Source: Cryptomeria japonica | Lineage: Eukaryota; Streptophyta; Pinopsida; Cupressales; Cupressaceae | DNA length: 64,000 bases | Direction: 5' to 3' | Assembly: GCF_030272615.1 (NCBI RefSeq) | Contig: NC_081412.1 | Span: 543,320,335 to 543,384,334 of the forward strand | Part shown: positions 23,396 to 34,830 of the stretch, one piece after another | Position numbering within the stretch: the first letter of the stretch is position 1 | Layout: every line of letters starts with the position of its first letter | Notes under the pieces: generated by a model | Told to the model about the DNA's origin: nothing | Databases searched by the model: none | Seen by the model: only the letters and a program-made list of their open reading frames with translations | Made by a program: the position numbers and the translations under genes

Positions 23396-23774
23396 CACAC
23401 AAACACATGTGCATACATTTAATACTCACATATATTCTTGATTTTTTTAGATTAGAACTAGACTTAGAGATTATCTACATATGAAATTGATTGCAATATT
23501 TATGATCTTGCGTTCATGCTTTAATTTATTAAATTGTTTTCAAGATCTCTATTAGATCTAGATTATTATGAACTTGTACTAGTTTAAGGTATATTTAGAA
23601 TTTATTAATTTTTTCATGTTTTAATACATGTACAAATTTAAATATATTAGATTTCAAATAGAATGAGTTTGAATTTACATAGATCTAGTAATTTTGTCTA
23701 GTTCTAAGGCAATGTATGTGACATTAAATTATCTTATTGGTCTATCAGATCTATATATTATCATCACATTGATC

Positions 23775-25547
23775 ATGGCAAATGATGCAATTCCCCCTTA
23801 GGAATTGCTCTCACGAATGAATATTGAGATAGAAAAGTTGAGAGCATCCATAAATAGTAGTAGTAACACAAATGTTTATGTAAACACTTGTAAGAGTATT
23901 CTTTAGAGCCTTGATAAAATCAGGGATGACATTCAGGGTGCTAGTGCCTTTTCTACTGATGCTATACAGGCTATATATACATGTATGGGGCAAAAGGTTT
24001 GTCATGGTTTGTCCCTTACCGAGGTTCAGATTTTAGTCCCTAAAGAAACTCTGAAAGAGCATTGTTTCCCATTATACATGGGAAATAACATGGTGAAGGG
24101 ATATCAGGTCGCCAAATGTGAGGATGAAGGTATGGTCTCTTTGATATACCCACATTTCCTTGCTACCCATGGTCGTTATCCAAATAACGACCAAATTCCA
24201 CTCTATTTTGCACAACACTTGTATGTTGAGGTTCATTTTAAAAAGACCATCAACTACACTGATATGCCACCATATCTAGGACAGGGTCATGGTAGGCTTG
24301 CTGACAGAGACCCTTACCGTTGAGTTGGTCGACAAATTCTAGCACATAGGACCATTGTTGGTTAGAGGGCACTAGCTATGGCACCTTTGTTAGGTCCTGA
24401 GGTGGATGAGGTTGTTCATACCTAGCTCTGGGAGGCCATTCATAGAGTTGGAGACATTGCAGTAGTGACTGCTTCGATATCCAGTGATACCGCACACCTA
24501 GGTGGTAGTAGCTCAGATGATCCTTATGCTGCAATGGGCATCCCTTCACCCGCTAACCTAGAGGGTCTCATGGGACACATGGCACGTGTTACTCTGATAA
24601 GTTTAGCTGAGGATCTTTTGGATGCATATGCATATATTGCATCTAAGCATCATATCCATATAGCAGAGCTCAAAGGTTGTGTGGGTTCTATCTTGCACGA
24701 GCTAGTGTGTTTAGGGTCTCATGATCATTCTTATCAGTCAGGTGGCCCTAGCAATAGCGCACATTAGGATCCACCTATAGACCATTCTATTGCTGGCATA
24801 GAGAGAGAGAGGCCGCACAGGGTACAGATCCTTCGAGGAGTGTAGTGCATAGTACATATGCTATTGGCTTGGATGATGTTGACTTTAGCATGATGAGACA
24901 GGTCATATGAATTTGTTGACACATTTAGAGTCGACATCGATGCCATCTTGGTTGTACAGTCCCATGCATTCATCATTATTGGGACATGTGGCGTCTGCTC
25001 ATGATGCAAACCAACATTTGAGGCTAGATGAGACCGAGCTGAATCTTGATTTTTTAATGGACATGATAGTGGCTAGAGAGATCGAGTACTATCAAGTGCC
25101 ACCTTCTACATAAGTAAATTTTATTTAAAATCATGCTCATGAGCTCTGCATATTAATAATTTATAATTTAAATAAGTTAAATTAACTAAATCCAAATTTT
25201 ATTTCATGTAAATTTATATATATATATTTTTTGTAGATGGCGATGCCTCTTGTTATTCCTACCTTGAGTTCTAATCATGTACGTCGACAAGACTCACTTG
25301 ATGATGCGGCCACCAGTGGACATGTGAGTTTTAAATTTTTATGTACATGTACATGCATACATTAAATTTTAAATTATTATATTTAATACATGTATTGAAT
25401 TTACATTTATTTTATTTAGTGAACATGTGTGTATATTTTTTACTTTATTTGTAGGGATTGGTTCATCCTTCTAAGTAGGATAGTCATTCAGAGGATCACT
25501 CCACTAGGAGCCGTCATGATGACCAGGGTGCTAGGCCATCTAGATAG
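23775..25547 (+). pseudogene. Three-exon unknown gene of the 12.65-kb transposon (homologue of 60.9-63.9 kb)
   Basis: Exon 1 runs from ATG 23,775 to 25,113, exon 2 is 25,237-25,323, and exon 3 is 25,455-25,547 ending in TAG. All junctions are phase 0 with GT/AG borders. Exon 1 starts with a helical segment (IEIEKLRASINSSS), then VPKETLKEHCFPLYMGNN, then the signature IPLYFAQHLYVEVHF...NYTDM...GQGHGR, and ends DFLMDMIVAREIE just before intron 1. The same signatures and the LMDM-before-intron arrangement occur in the gene at 60.9 kb. TAG codons (23,799; 23,907; near 24,421) and a frameshift between 24,767 and 24,907 disable it. I do not recognise the fold; it has no catalytic motif. It could be an accessory or DNA-binding protein of the transposon. 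Confidence 0.6.
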
Positions 25548-25943
25548 ACATTTTATGATCTAGATTTTATACACATTGTTGATATTTTGTTTGATATCAT
25601 ATATATAGATACATTTGATGATCTAGAAATTATATATATACATTTGACATGTTGTTTGATATACATTACATACATTTGACATGATCTCTAGTTTAAATAT
25701 ACATTTGACACATGTTTGATGATCTACTTATATATGCATTAAATGATGATATGCTTTATATGTTTGACATGTTTTTTAGGTGCTATATTGATGTCCATTT
25801 GATGATCTAGAATTTATATATGTTTGATATGTTCAAGATGAATTATATACATTCAAGATGATCTAATTTGTAAGTTCAATGATGTATATTGTTTGATGTT
25901 AAAACTACATACATTGAAAGATTATTGAATATGTAAATTGTTT

Positions 25944-25947
<4 letters not shown>

Positions 25948-25981
<34 letters not shown>
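25948..25981. repeat. (AT)n microsatellite
   Basis: A run of about 17 TA dinucleotides between the two convergent genes of the transposon. The surrounding 25.55-26.1 kb is an AT-rich stretch with repeated acatttgacatg and gatgatctag motifs and no gene. Confidence 0.95.
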
Positions 25982-25984
<3 letters not shown>

Positions 25985-26099
25985 GTGTACATGCATGCAT
26001 TTACATAGATTATAATGTTAAATTTATATGTTCTAGATTTTATGATTAAACATCCCCTTAAGCCATTTAAAAATCATGTCTCCAAGGTAATGACATTCC

Positions 26100-27775
26100 C
26101 AAGATACATACAATTGATTAAATAATAAATTCAAATAGATGAACAAATATACATATTAATTTCATAAAACAAGTCATTTTTCATGTCAATATTGATCTAT
26201 GTATGGATAAGAATTTAAATATACTTTCAACACAATCTACATTTCTTTGTGCATGTCGATAACACACCTGGACTATAATAGTGATCTGCTATGAAAAGTA
26301 GTATTTTGATTGTATTTGTTTTTCATGAACAAAAGAGTAATTTTCTGCAAAGTCAACAACTGATAAAAATGTTCCAAGTGGGAAAGTGTCTCTAAGTGTT
26401 TGGAATTTTTGTGCTTTCCACTTAGCAAAAAAAGCATGATGTATATAGGGTTCAATCAATTTGCAAAAATTAGCCATAAAGGTTCCAAGTATCTCCTCTT
26501 CAACATATTCTAACCTTGTGGATTCTTTCCCAAATTTTGTTTCAAACTTTATGTACTTGTAACTCCTACATTTTACCATCCTTGTCATGTTGGTATCTTT
26601 ATTTCTCAAAGGGAATTTAGCCAAATTACCACAAGTTTCACATTTTCCATTTATGCAATCTATTTGACCAGTTGCATTATCATTTGATTTGTCACATAAA
26701 ATTGATGCTATGAACTGACTTGGCCATTTAGGGGGAGCATTTTGAAAACTAACACTTTATTCTATCATCTTTTAAAACACTTGATAGTAGAGATCATATT
26801 CAATATGATAACGACAACAACAAGTTTCGAAAGCTTTGTTCATCTTCACATAATATTGCTTTAATCTTTCAAACATTGTTTTTCCAATCTTTATGTGTGG
26901 ATTTGAATTACAAAATGAAAAGTACAATTCATGTTGCATGGTGTCCAACCAATGTTTTTTATGTAGAACATATTCATCAGGCCCAATCCTATACTTAATG
27001 ACATCTCTACTATTTGATGATGGATGAGTATGATCATTCCAAAATGTAGTGATCAAGTTCTTAACTCCATCTTCAATCCTATTAGAATGCAAAGCTCTAC
27101 ACATTATTGCCCAATTGCCTTCCAATGTACTATCATCCAAATTCAATATCCTTTTCACATAATGTGATATTGTCTTCCTACCATATCCAATCTCAGATGA
27201 AAGTGAGGAGATTTTTCTTTTTTTGGGATATGTTTTTATTTGCAATAGATGTCAATATAAATATTCTTGAAATGGTCTTATCCATATATCTAGACTATTT
27301 CCCAATTGAACCCAGACCAACCTTAACATTTTCAACAATATCTTTTTGTATGTTGGAAAATTTCCTCTTTTTCAATGTTCTATCTACACCCAACAATTTT
27401 AATGGCTCTTTTAACTCACTATTAAGAAGTTGAATTGATAATACTTGGGCCTTTAAAAGTGTATCAAGATTCTCAAACTCATCAATTATTTTCTTTGACT
27501 TTTTATTCAGTTTCCTCCTATTAGTATGTGTAGGTTGTTCATCATAATATCTCAATTTGTCCACATCCATTTCAATTAAATGATCTATTTCTATAATTAA
27601 TTTTTCTCTTTACAAATTGAGGTAGATCTATATTCTCATTAATACCAGTAGAAGGAAGCAATGTTGACCCTTCTCCAACTTCCATTGCTTCAAATTGGGT
27701 TGCCCCTTCTCTAAAATTTTCTTGAGCTTCTTCGTGTTGAGCACAAGCTAGGCACAAAACAAAACAAAAAAACAT
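26100..27775 (-). pseudogene. DDE-type transposase relic with DFAENYSF motif
   Basis: The minus strand codes, from about 27.8 kb, an acidic N-terminus, a charged helix region (KLRYYDEQPTHTNRRKLNKK), a helix-turn-helix-like part (EIGYGRKTISHYVKRIL), the block HKKHWLDTMQHELYFSF, a cysteine cluster (FETCCCRYHIEYD, then CINGKCETCG), and VVDFAENYSFVHEKQIQSKY. It fades into QITIIVQVCYRHAQ near 26.2 kb. The order CxCxYH, CxxxxCxxCG, DFAENY is one I associate with poorly characterised DDE transposon proteins of diverse eukaryotes; the Asp of DFAENY would be the first catalytic residue. Frameshifts near 27,570 and 27,270 and stops near 26,764 and 26,752 inactivate it. It is the likely mobilising enzyme of the 19,849-32,499 element. 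I cannot name the superfamily. Confidence 0.65.
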
Positions 27776-28069
27776 TTTAATCTAGATGGCATAAATTTAA
27801 CTATATAATGACTTTAAATCTAGGGAGAAAGAAAGATGGAAGTTAAAAATCTTTAATTACCCAAGTAAAGAATTATAATTATAGGAGAGAGAGATATATA
27901 GAGAATTAAAGATGTGATGCATGCATACTTTTTTGAGCTTGGGTTAACCCTTCTCCAACTTCTATAGCTTAAGCTTCTACTTGAGCTTGTGCTTGACCTA
28001 TAAAGAGAGTATGAGAGAAATAGATATAGAGACTAAACATATTTAATCACCTATGAAGGCTAAAATGAT

Positions 28070-28190
28070 CTAGAGAGAGAGAAAGGTCCTATAATTCTTT
28101 AATGACATAAGACTTGAAAAAAAGGGGGTAGAGAGAGAGAGAGAGAGAGTCTTAAGGGGAGAGACTAAAACTACTTGTTCACCTAAGAAG

Positions 28191-28229
<39 letters not shown>

Positions 28230-28318
28230 TTAAGGGGAGAGATTATTTAAACTTACTAAGGTGATTAGGGAGAGAGAGCGAGTCGTAAGGAGAGATACTA
28301 AACCTACTTGTTCACCTA

Positions 28319-28377
<59 letters not shown>

Positions 28378-28736
28378 TTAAAGATCACCTAAGAAGACTA
28401 TATATAGAGAGAGAGAGAGATAGTCTTAAGTAAGGGGATAGATCCTAAAATTCTTTAATCACATATAAGACTTGAATAAAAGGGGAGAGAGAGAGAGAGA
28501 AATAGATCCTAGAAGTATTTAATAGCCTTTAAGAAGACTAAAAGGAGAGAGAGTGAGAAAGAGATTAAAAGTGCTACTTAAGGTGGTTAGGGATAGAGAG
28601 AGAGAGAGAGATCTAGGACCTTGAGTAAGGAGACAGATCCTAAAATTCTTTAATCACTATGAAGACTTGAATAAAAGGAGGAAGAGAGAGATAAATATAT
28701 CCTAGAAGTATTTAACAACCTTTAAGAAGACTAAAG

Positions 28737-28797
<61 letters not shown>

Positions 28798-29900
28798 CTA
28801 AGGTGATTATTTAAGTACATGTGAAATGTTTTTGCATATGTGGTCATGTTATTAAGTCATAATAGGACCTATTATGTCATAATAGGTTCTAAATAAGTCA
28901 TATTTAAGATAGGTATTATTGCATATAATAGGTCTTAATATGACATAATAGGTAGGTCGTATCACAAAATATAGGCTTTAAGGGGACTCAAGCATAATGT
29001 GAAATATTTTTGCATACACTTGAAAACAAAGAAGACACAATGTTTGTTTGTTTGAAAGTGTTTGATTGTTTTGATCATGCGAGCATAAATCCTAGGGCTG
29101 GACGGGATAATAGTTGTTGAATCTGACTTGGGGGGTCACCCCGAGCTATGCAACTCAAAGTGGATACTTAGGTGTTTGACCCCACTAGCTCCCCTCCATG
29201 ATACTCACTTCTTCAAGGCAGCCAAGCACCAGTCCCCATCAAAACTCCCCATGGAAAACTTTGTATCTCTACTAAGAACCGTAATAATGTGAGCCGCTTC
29301 AGAGGTTTGACCTCCTTCTCTAACAACTAGAAGTTTTTTGGCTTCTAACACAAAAGGTGTCTAGTAAGGGCATCTATTCAGGTGGGCATAGATTCGGCGA
29401 GTTAACATCTCTATGCCATTCCAGCACCCGTTGCTTGCAACTTTCGTTACAATCACTTTTATTTATAGTGGTTTGGAAAAGCTTGGCTTTAGCTTGTTAC
29501 CACTTTGGGTCATTCCCTCTCACTAAGCCTCAAGGGTTTCTCAAGAAGCAGATCCCTTTCTAAGGATAAAACAAAAAGAGCCTATTTCTCAAGACACAAA
29601 AGACAAGTTTGTTAATTTTAGAGCACCAATTGAAGTGTTTGCTAAACTATAAAGACACATGGTTTCAAAATCTAAATTGAATTATATATTTATGGACTAT
29701 CTAAATTAAATTATTAATTCTAAATGGGAAAGATAGGGGTCCTAAAGATCTAAATTTTAAATTAAAGCCACATCTAAGGTGATTAGGGATAGAAAGAGAG
29801 AAAGATCATAAAATTCTTTAATCACATAAGACTCGAATAAAAGGGGAGAGAGAGAGAGAAATAGATCGTAGAAGTCTTTAATAACCTTTAAGAAGACTAA

Positions 29901-29937
<37 letters not shown>

Positions 29938-29972
29938 CTATACTAGGAAACAACTAAAGAGTAGATAGGAGA

Positions 29973-30007
<35 letters not shown>

Positions 30008-30335
30008 TAAAATATCTTTAATCACATAAGACTTGAATAAAATGGGGGAGAGAGATAGAGATCCTTTAACAACCTTTGAGAAGACTAAAAGGAGAGAGAG
30101 AGATATATATATATATATTTAATTAATTAAGAAGACTAAATGGATCTCGAGAGAGAGATTCTTAAGGGGAGGGACTAAAACAATTTAATATTTAATAATC
30201 TAAAAAGACTAAAGAGAGAGAAAAGGAGAGAGTATTAAAGGGAGAGAGATACGAAAAAATATTTAATAATCACCTAAGAAAACTAAAAGGGAGGGAGAGA
30301 GAGAGAAAGAGAGAAAGAGAGAGAAAGTACTTTTT
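28070..30335. repeat. GA-rich array with GAGTCTTAAGGGGA spacers, mirror of the left CT array
   Basis: More than ten (GA)n blocks, the longest at about 28,322-28,375 and 28,739-28,796. They are separated by spacers such as gtcttaaggggagagac and cacctaagaagactaaa, and ~100-bp units beginning gatcctaaaattctttaatc. The spacer GTCTTAAGGGG is the reverse complement of CCCCTTAAGAC in the left array, so the two arrays form a large inverted structure. A non-GA island at 28,800-29,750 has no supported gene. Confidence 0.9.
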
Positions 30336-30783
30336 ATTTATTTTAATTTCATTAATTTAAGTGGGTTGATGAATTATAAATTGTAAACATGCATACCTCT
30401 TTTCTTCATATGATATCCTGCCAATTCTCGTTCACGAACTTTTTGTTCCATTTTCAGTGAATACTTTCGTACAGCCTTATTTACCCTTGTCCTTTAATTT
30501 CTCATCTCCTTATGTTCAAAAAAATCCTTTTGAAAATTCCATAATAAGAAAATTCACTTTAAAATGCCTTCTTTGCAAAAAATGCGAATTAATCTTCGAA
30601 TTTGATATGTTAAAAATTAAAAAAAACATCTATATTTATATGAGATCATTCATAACAAGAAAAAAATTAAAATTGACTAAGAGGGGTTTCTATCGAACGT
30701 CGACAATTAAAAAAGGTGACGTTCGATAGAAAGTGGTCGTTATAACAAAAATTGTGCTAGGGGGATTCCATAGAAGCGGAGTT

Positions 30784-32361
30784 TGATCGAACCCCCTTCA
30801 ATAGAATGCTTGGTTTTGGACCCCCCCAAAGCCTCTCATGGTTTCTGCAGTTTTTTGGCCTTTGAAGCTCAAATTGGGGGCTCAAATGGACGAATTTTGA
30901 CAAACTCAAATACATGATAGTAGCACTCAAAGAAAGATTTGTAATGAATATCATTCTAATATATACTTTAGAGTTTATTATAATTTTATTTGTTTAGATT
31001 AACTAAACATAAGTTTCATACCAAACATCAACTTCTGAGTTCAACGGTTATGGAAAAATAGTAAACAAGTGAAAAAAAAATATGAAAAATATCTGTGCAC
31101 TAGGTTTTGAAGTCCTCTTTCCAACAACAAAAAAAATTGAATTTGGATACATATGCAACAAGTTATGATCAACCAAATGAACATATGTCAAAATTACAGT
31201 TAACTCCACTTCAAAACTTAATAAAATATGAAATATTAAAGATAATGTTATGAAACTAATTGGAAACATTATATATGGATGTCAGAAAACTAAATTCAAA
31301 AGAATCACATTCATATCTATTTTAGAAAAAATGTTATGCCATACCAAATGAGTATCACTCTTTAAAAATGTTGGTTTTTGTAAAAAACTAGTTTTTGAGG
31401 AAGATAGAAAAATGAAAATAAATTGATTCAAAAAAAATTCAAAAAAATATATTTTGAATCTACACACAAATTGTCACAAATCACTAGTTCACATCATCTA
31501 CAAATTCCTTATGGTTTAACAGTAATAAGTGTCTGAATGTGAGGTTTGTGAACCCACAATAGTGGGTTACACTTTTTTGCCAACTTTGACACTTCAATTT
31601 TCATTTTCAGAAAAAACTACATTCAAACACTTATTACTGCTAAACCATAAGGAATTTGCGAATGATGTGAACTAGTGATTTGTGACATTTTGTGTGTATA
31701 TTTTAAATATATTTTTTTGAATTTTTTTTTAAACAATTTTTTTTATCTCCCTCAAAAACTAGTTTTTTATAAAAAACAACATTTTTAAAGAGTGATACTC
31801 ATTTGGTGTGGCATAACTTTTTTTAAAAAATAGATATGAATGTGATTCTTTTGAATTTAGTTTTTTGGCATCCATATATAATGTTTCAAATTCATTTCAT
31901 AATATTATCTTCAATATTTTATATTTTATTAAGTTTTAAAGTCGAGTTAACTGTAATCTTGACATATTTTAATTTGGTTGATCATAACTTGTTGTGTATG
32001 TATCCAAATTTAATTTTTTTTCCCTTAGAAAGAGGAATTCAATACCTAGTGCACATATATTTTTGAAATTATTATTCACTTGTTTACTATTTTTCCATAA
32101 CCATTGAACTCAGAAGTTGATGTTCGGTATGAAACCTATGTTTAGTTAATCTTAAAAAAAAATCATAATAAACTCTTTATATATTAAAATAATAATCATT
32201 AGAAAGCTTGCTTCGAGTTGGGTTTGTCAAAATTCATCCATTTGAGCACCAATTTGAGCTTCAAAGGACAAAAATCTACAGAAACCATGAGAGGCTTGGG
32301 GGAAAACCAAAACCAAGCAGGTTCAACAGAACATATGCTCTATCGAAGGGGGTTCGATCGA
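30784..32361. repeat. Foldback: ~755-bp inverted arms around a 63-bp loop
   Basis: Arm 30,784-31,547 is the diverged reverse complement of 31,611-32,361. Matching landmarks include gaaccatgagaggctttgg-type, caaattccttatggtttaac and gagtatcactctttaaaaat with their complements. The loop (31,548-31,610) starts with GTGAACCCACAATAGTGGGT, the same sequence as the element's terminal repeat. This suggests that two element ends came together head to head. The short open frames in the arms are not genes. Confidence 0.85.
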
Positions 32362-32467
32362 GAGTGGCTTTCAATTGAATGTGTTTTTTAGATTCGATCA
32401 AAAGGGGGTTTAGATAGAGCATGACTAAAATCGAGTTTTGGACAAAAGAGTCAAAAAATTTCGTTTG

Positions 32468-32499
32468 AAAAAGTGTAACCCACTATTGTGGGTTCACCC
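32468..32499. repeat. Right terminal inverted repeat
   Basis: AAAAAGTGTAACCC, then A, then CTATTGTGGGTTCACCC. This is the reverse complement of 19,849-19,880 with one mismatch. It is followed at 32,500 by LTR sequence (gggaaattccacc), matching taggagaaattccacc of the undisturbed LTR at 36,093. Confidence 0.9.
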
Positions 32500-32859
32500 G
32501 GGAAATTCCACCTTTTTATGGTGTGATCTTGTTGTTACTTTATCATGTCCACTTATTGTGGAGTGATAATTCCACCTTTGGTGGCTGATCCACCTCATGT
32601 GGAATATTTTACCATTTCTCCTACCTACCCCTACCTACCCTTGCATCTCATTGAGACACATGTCATCTTTGTGTTCTCTTTTGTCTCTTAGCCTTGCTTT
32701 TATAAGTAGGCTCATCTACATTGTATGTAGATTTTTGATGATCTAGTTGATCAATATTTTCATCTTGATTAGAATACAGTTTATTTTTATCAATATTCTT
32801 CTCCCTCTCTTGTGTTATTCAATGTGCTATTGATCTAGGCTATTTTCAACAAATTCTCA
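32500..32859 (+). repeat. Right part of the LTR split by the 12.65-kb transposon
   Basis: It aligns throughout with 36,097-36,446 and ends tcaacaaattctca. It is followed at 32,861 by atggtattatag, a decayed tRNA-Met primer-binding site, so it was a 5' LTR. Joined to 19,743-19,848 it gives about 466 bp, against 459 bp in the relative. Confidence 0.85.
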
Positions 32860-34830
32860 CATGGTATTATAGTTTCTGGAGGCTTTTCATTTGTGGATCT
32901 AGGGAGCTTCTCATTTTAGGTGTTTCCTATGATGATTTGGACCTCACAGTTATGTTCGGGTGGCCATTTCCATTAATTTGGACTATAAATTCGACTATAT
33001 TGGAAGAAAATCAATTTTGGAGGAAAAATTTAACCTATTAGGCTGTACGTTACAAATTATCAAAAAAAAAAAAAAAAAATTTCTGTGAAATTTATTTTAT
33101 TCTAAAAAAATAATAATTCATTGTAAAAACCTTTATTTATCTAAAATATATAGAATCAAATTTTATGGGGGGGTCCCATGAAACCTCCCCCGTACTGTAC
33201 TACACATATTCCACATAATTATTTTTTGTAGGGTGTACTTTTTTGGGGGGCCAACCACACATGATCTATTGGCCATCCTTGTTCCTGAACCTATCGGTAT
33301 TCCCCTTGCCCGTACCCTTGCCAACAACCTGCTATTCTTCTGGCCCAACGCCTTGTACACTCTCCAGAATTTTCTTCCTCTGGCAGGTTTTCCAGCACCC
33401 GTCGACCACCTCCACCCCTGCCGCTTACCATTGTTTCTTCGGCGACCACTTCCTTGCTGCCCCATTGTTGTCCTAAGCACTCCGTCGACGAGCACCACTA
33501 TCGACTCCCTCCTCCCAGGCTACCCCTCCGCCCATGTGCCCTACCCAACATCCGAGTTGGTGGTACGTAGCGAGTACTAATTCAATCGCACCTGCCAGTT
33601 GTACACTCCCATTTCCCACGGTCCAACTAAATGGTGTTTTGGGATTCACCCATAGTGTGCTTAGATAGAGATAACTCATTTGTCTAGTCACTTGCAACAC
33701 GTCACCTGACATACAGTCCACGTGGTGGACACCTCAGTATTCCATACACCTACTCTTTGCCACGTCACTGCCTAGTTGGTAGTTCGTATCAACAGACATG
33801 CATTAGTTGTACACCACGTCACCTATACAATCACTCAGTCATACAATTTATTCAGTGTGTAACGTCAGCCTATCCATATAGTATGAATGTCATGTTAGTA
33901 GGGGAGGTGAAGTTTTTGTGATGGCCAGATGAGTGTCAAATTTAAGCCCATCGAGCTCACATCAACACTACATCAACATTTTTTTGAAAGTTTGGAGCCC
34001 CCTCTCATTTGGTTTTTTCATTTTGCAGTCCGACTTCAAGAGGCCATATCTTGCTCATTTTTTCTGCTTTTTGGGTGCAATTTATTTTGATTTGGGACAA
34101 TTTTTCATGCTCTTTGCAATGGTGGAGGAATTTTCCGATTTTGATAGACAGATTTTTCACAATTTGTAGTTTTTGATTACTGTACTTGTCTAATCCTCGG
34201 TTTTACAACTTCAAAGGCTTTGTTTGGGGTCATATGACCTCCTTTTCAGGTGCCATTTTTTTTGAAAGTGCATAATTTTTGTCTTATTTCATAATCTGCT
34301 ATCAATTTATAGTGATTTTGAGTAGAAATTTTACTTTCAGTATTTGGTCATTTTTGGCCTATTTGGTACTTGTATTTTTCTTGGATCTCAGTTTAGACTA
34401 CTTGTAGTATTTGCTGGGCTCTCTTATAGCCTATTTGAGGCAGTTGTAAATTTGAAATTAGAATTCCACCTTGCCTTTTTTTGTAAGTGGCCATTGAACA
34501 CACACTAAGTATAAAGTGCCAAATCATCATTTTTTTGGGTGCTGGTTTCTTGATTGAGTAATTTTGGGAGGTATTTTGGTCAACATCTTGGAGCATCTTT
34601 GAAGGATATTCTACATTGAGGGGGGCTTCATGGTATCTTCTTGTCTCTTATGGGGGGACTTTTTCCTCACATGAGGTTTTGTTCTTCTCGTTCATCATTG
34701 AGAGCATTGTGTTCTTTCATCTCTCTTTTGGGGGGGAGTTTTTTCCCATTGGGATTTTCTCTCTTTCTCCATTTGTGAGAGATTGTATTGGTTTGAATAC
34801 ATTTGCATTTGTACATGGTTACCTAACATG
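32860..34830. other. Non-coding stretch, no supported gene
   Basis: A decayed primer-binding site and internal LTR-element sequence lie at the start, an A18 run near 33,062, a GC-richer patch at 33.17-33.75 kb and T-rich sequence to 34.8 kb. The open frames have no recognisable domain. Confidence 0.5.

Larger units (their letters stand above)
19849..32499. mobile_element. 12,651-bp DNA transposon with TIRs, mirrored arrays, transposase and a second gene
   Basis: Both ends carry a 32-bp terminal inverted repeat. It splits an LTR whose intact relative lies at 35,988-36,446, so both borders are fixed to within a few bases. Moving inward come AATCGAA/TTCGATCGAA subterminal motifs (19.9-20.1 and 30.7-32.4 kb), long CT arrays with CCCCTTAAGACTCTC spacers (20.99-23.4 kb) mirrored by GA arrays with GAGAGTCTTAAGGGG spacers (28.07-30.33 kb), and two opposed genes: an unknown ORF on plus at 23.78-25.55 kb and a DDE-type transposase relic on minus at 26.1-27.8 kb. 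A solo LTR (21,425-22,835) is nested in the left array. The target duplication could not be defined. The superfamily is unassigned; the TIR does not resemble CACTA or typical hAT ends. Confidence 0.8.

Noticed and set aside
24361-24460. Short in-frame TAG codons taken as possible exon ends in the 23.8-kb gene
   Set aside because: No donor sites sit at these positions, the frame continues with homologous spacing, and the stops fit CAG-to-TAG decay.
31048-32066. Hydrophobic short open frames in the foldback arms
   Set aside because: The two arms give mirror versions of the same Phe/Ile-rich frame; a product of T-rich inverted repeat sequence.
33233-33580. Overlapping open frames in a GC-rich patch on both strands
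   Set aside because: Proline/leucine-rich in every frame with no domain, start context or splice signal. It is open because of base composition.
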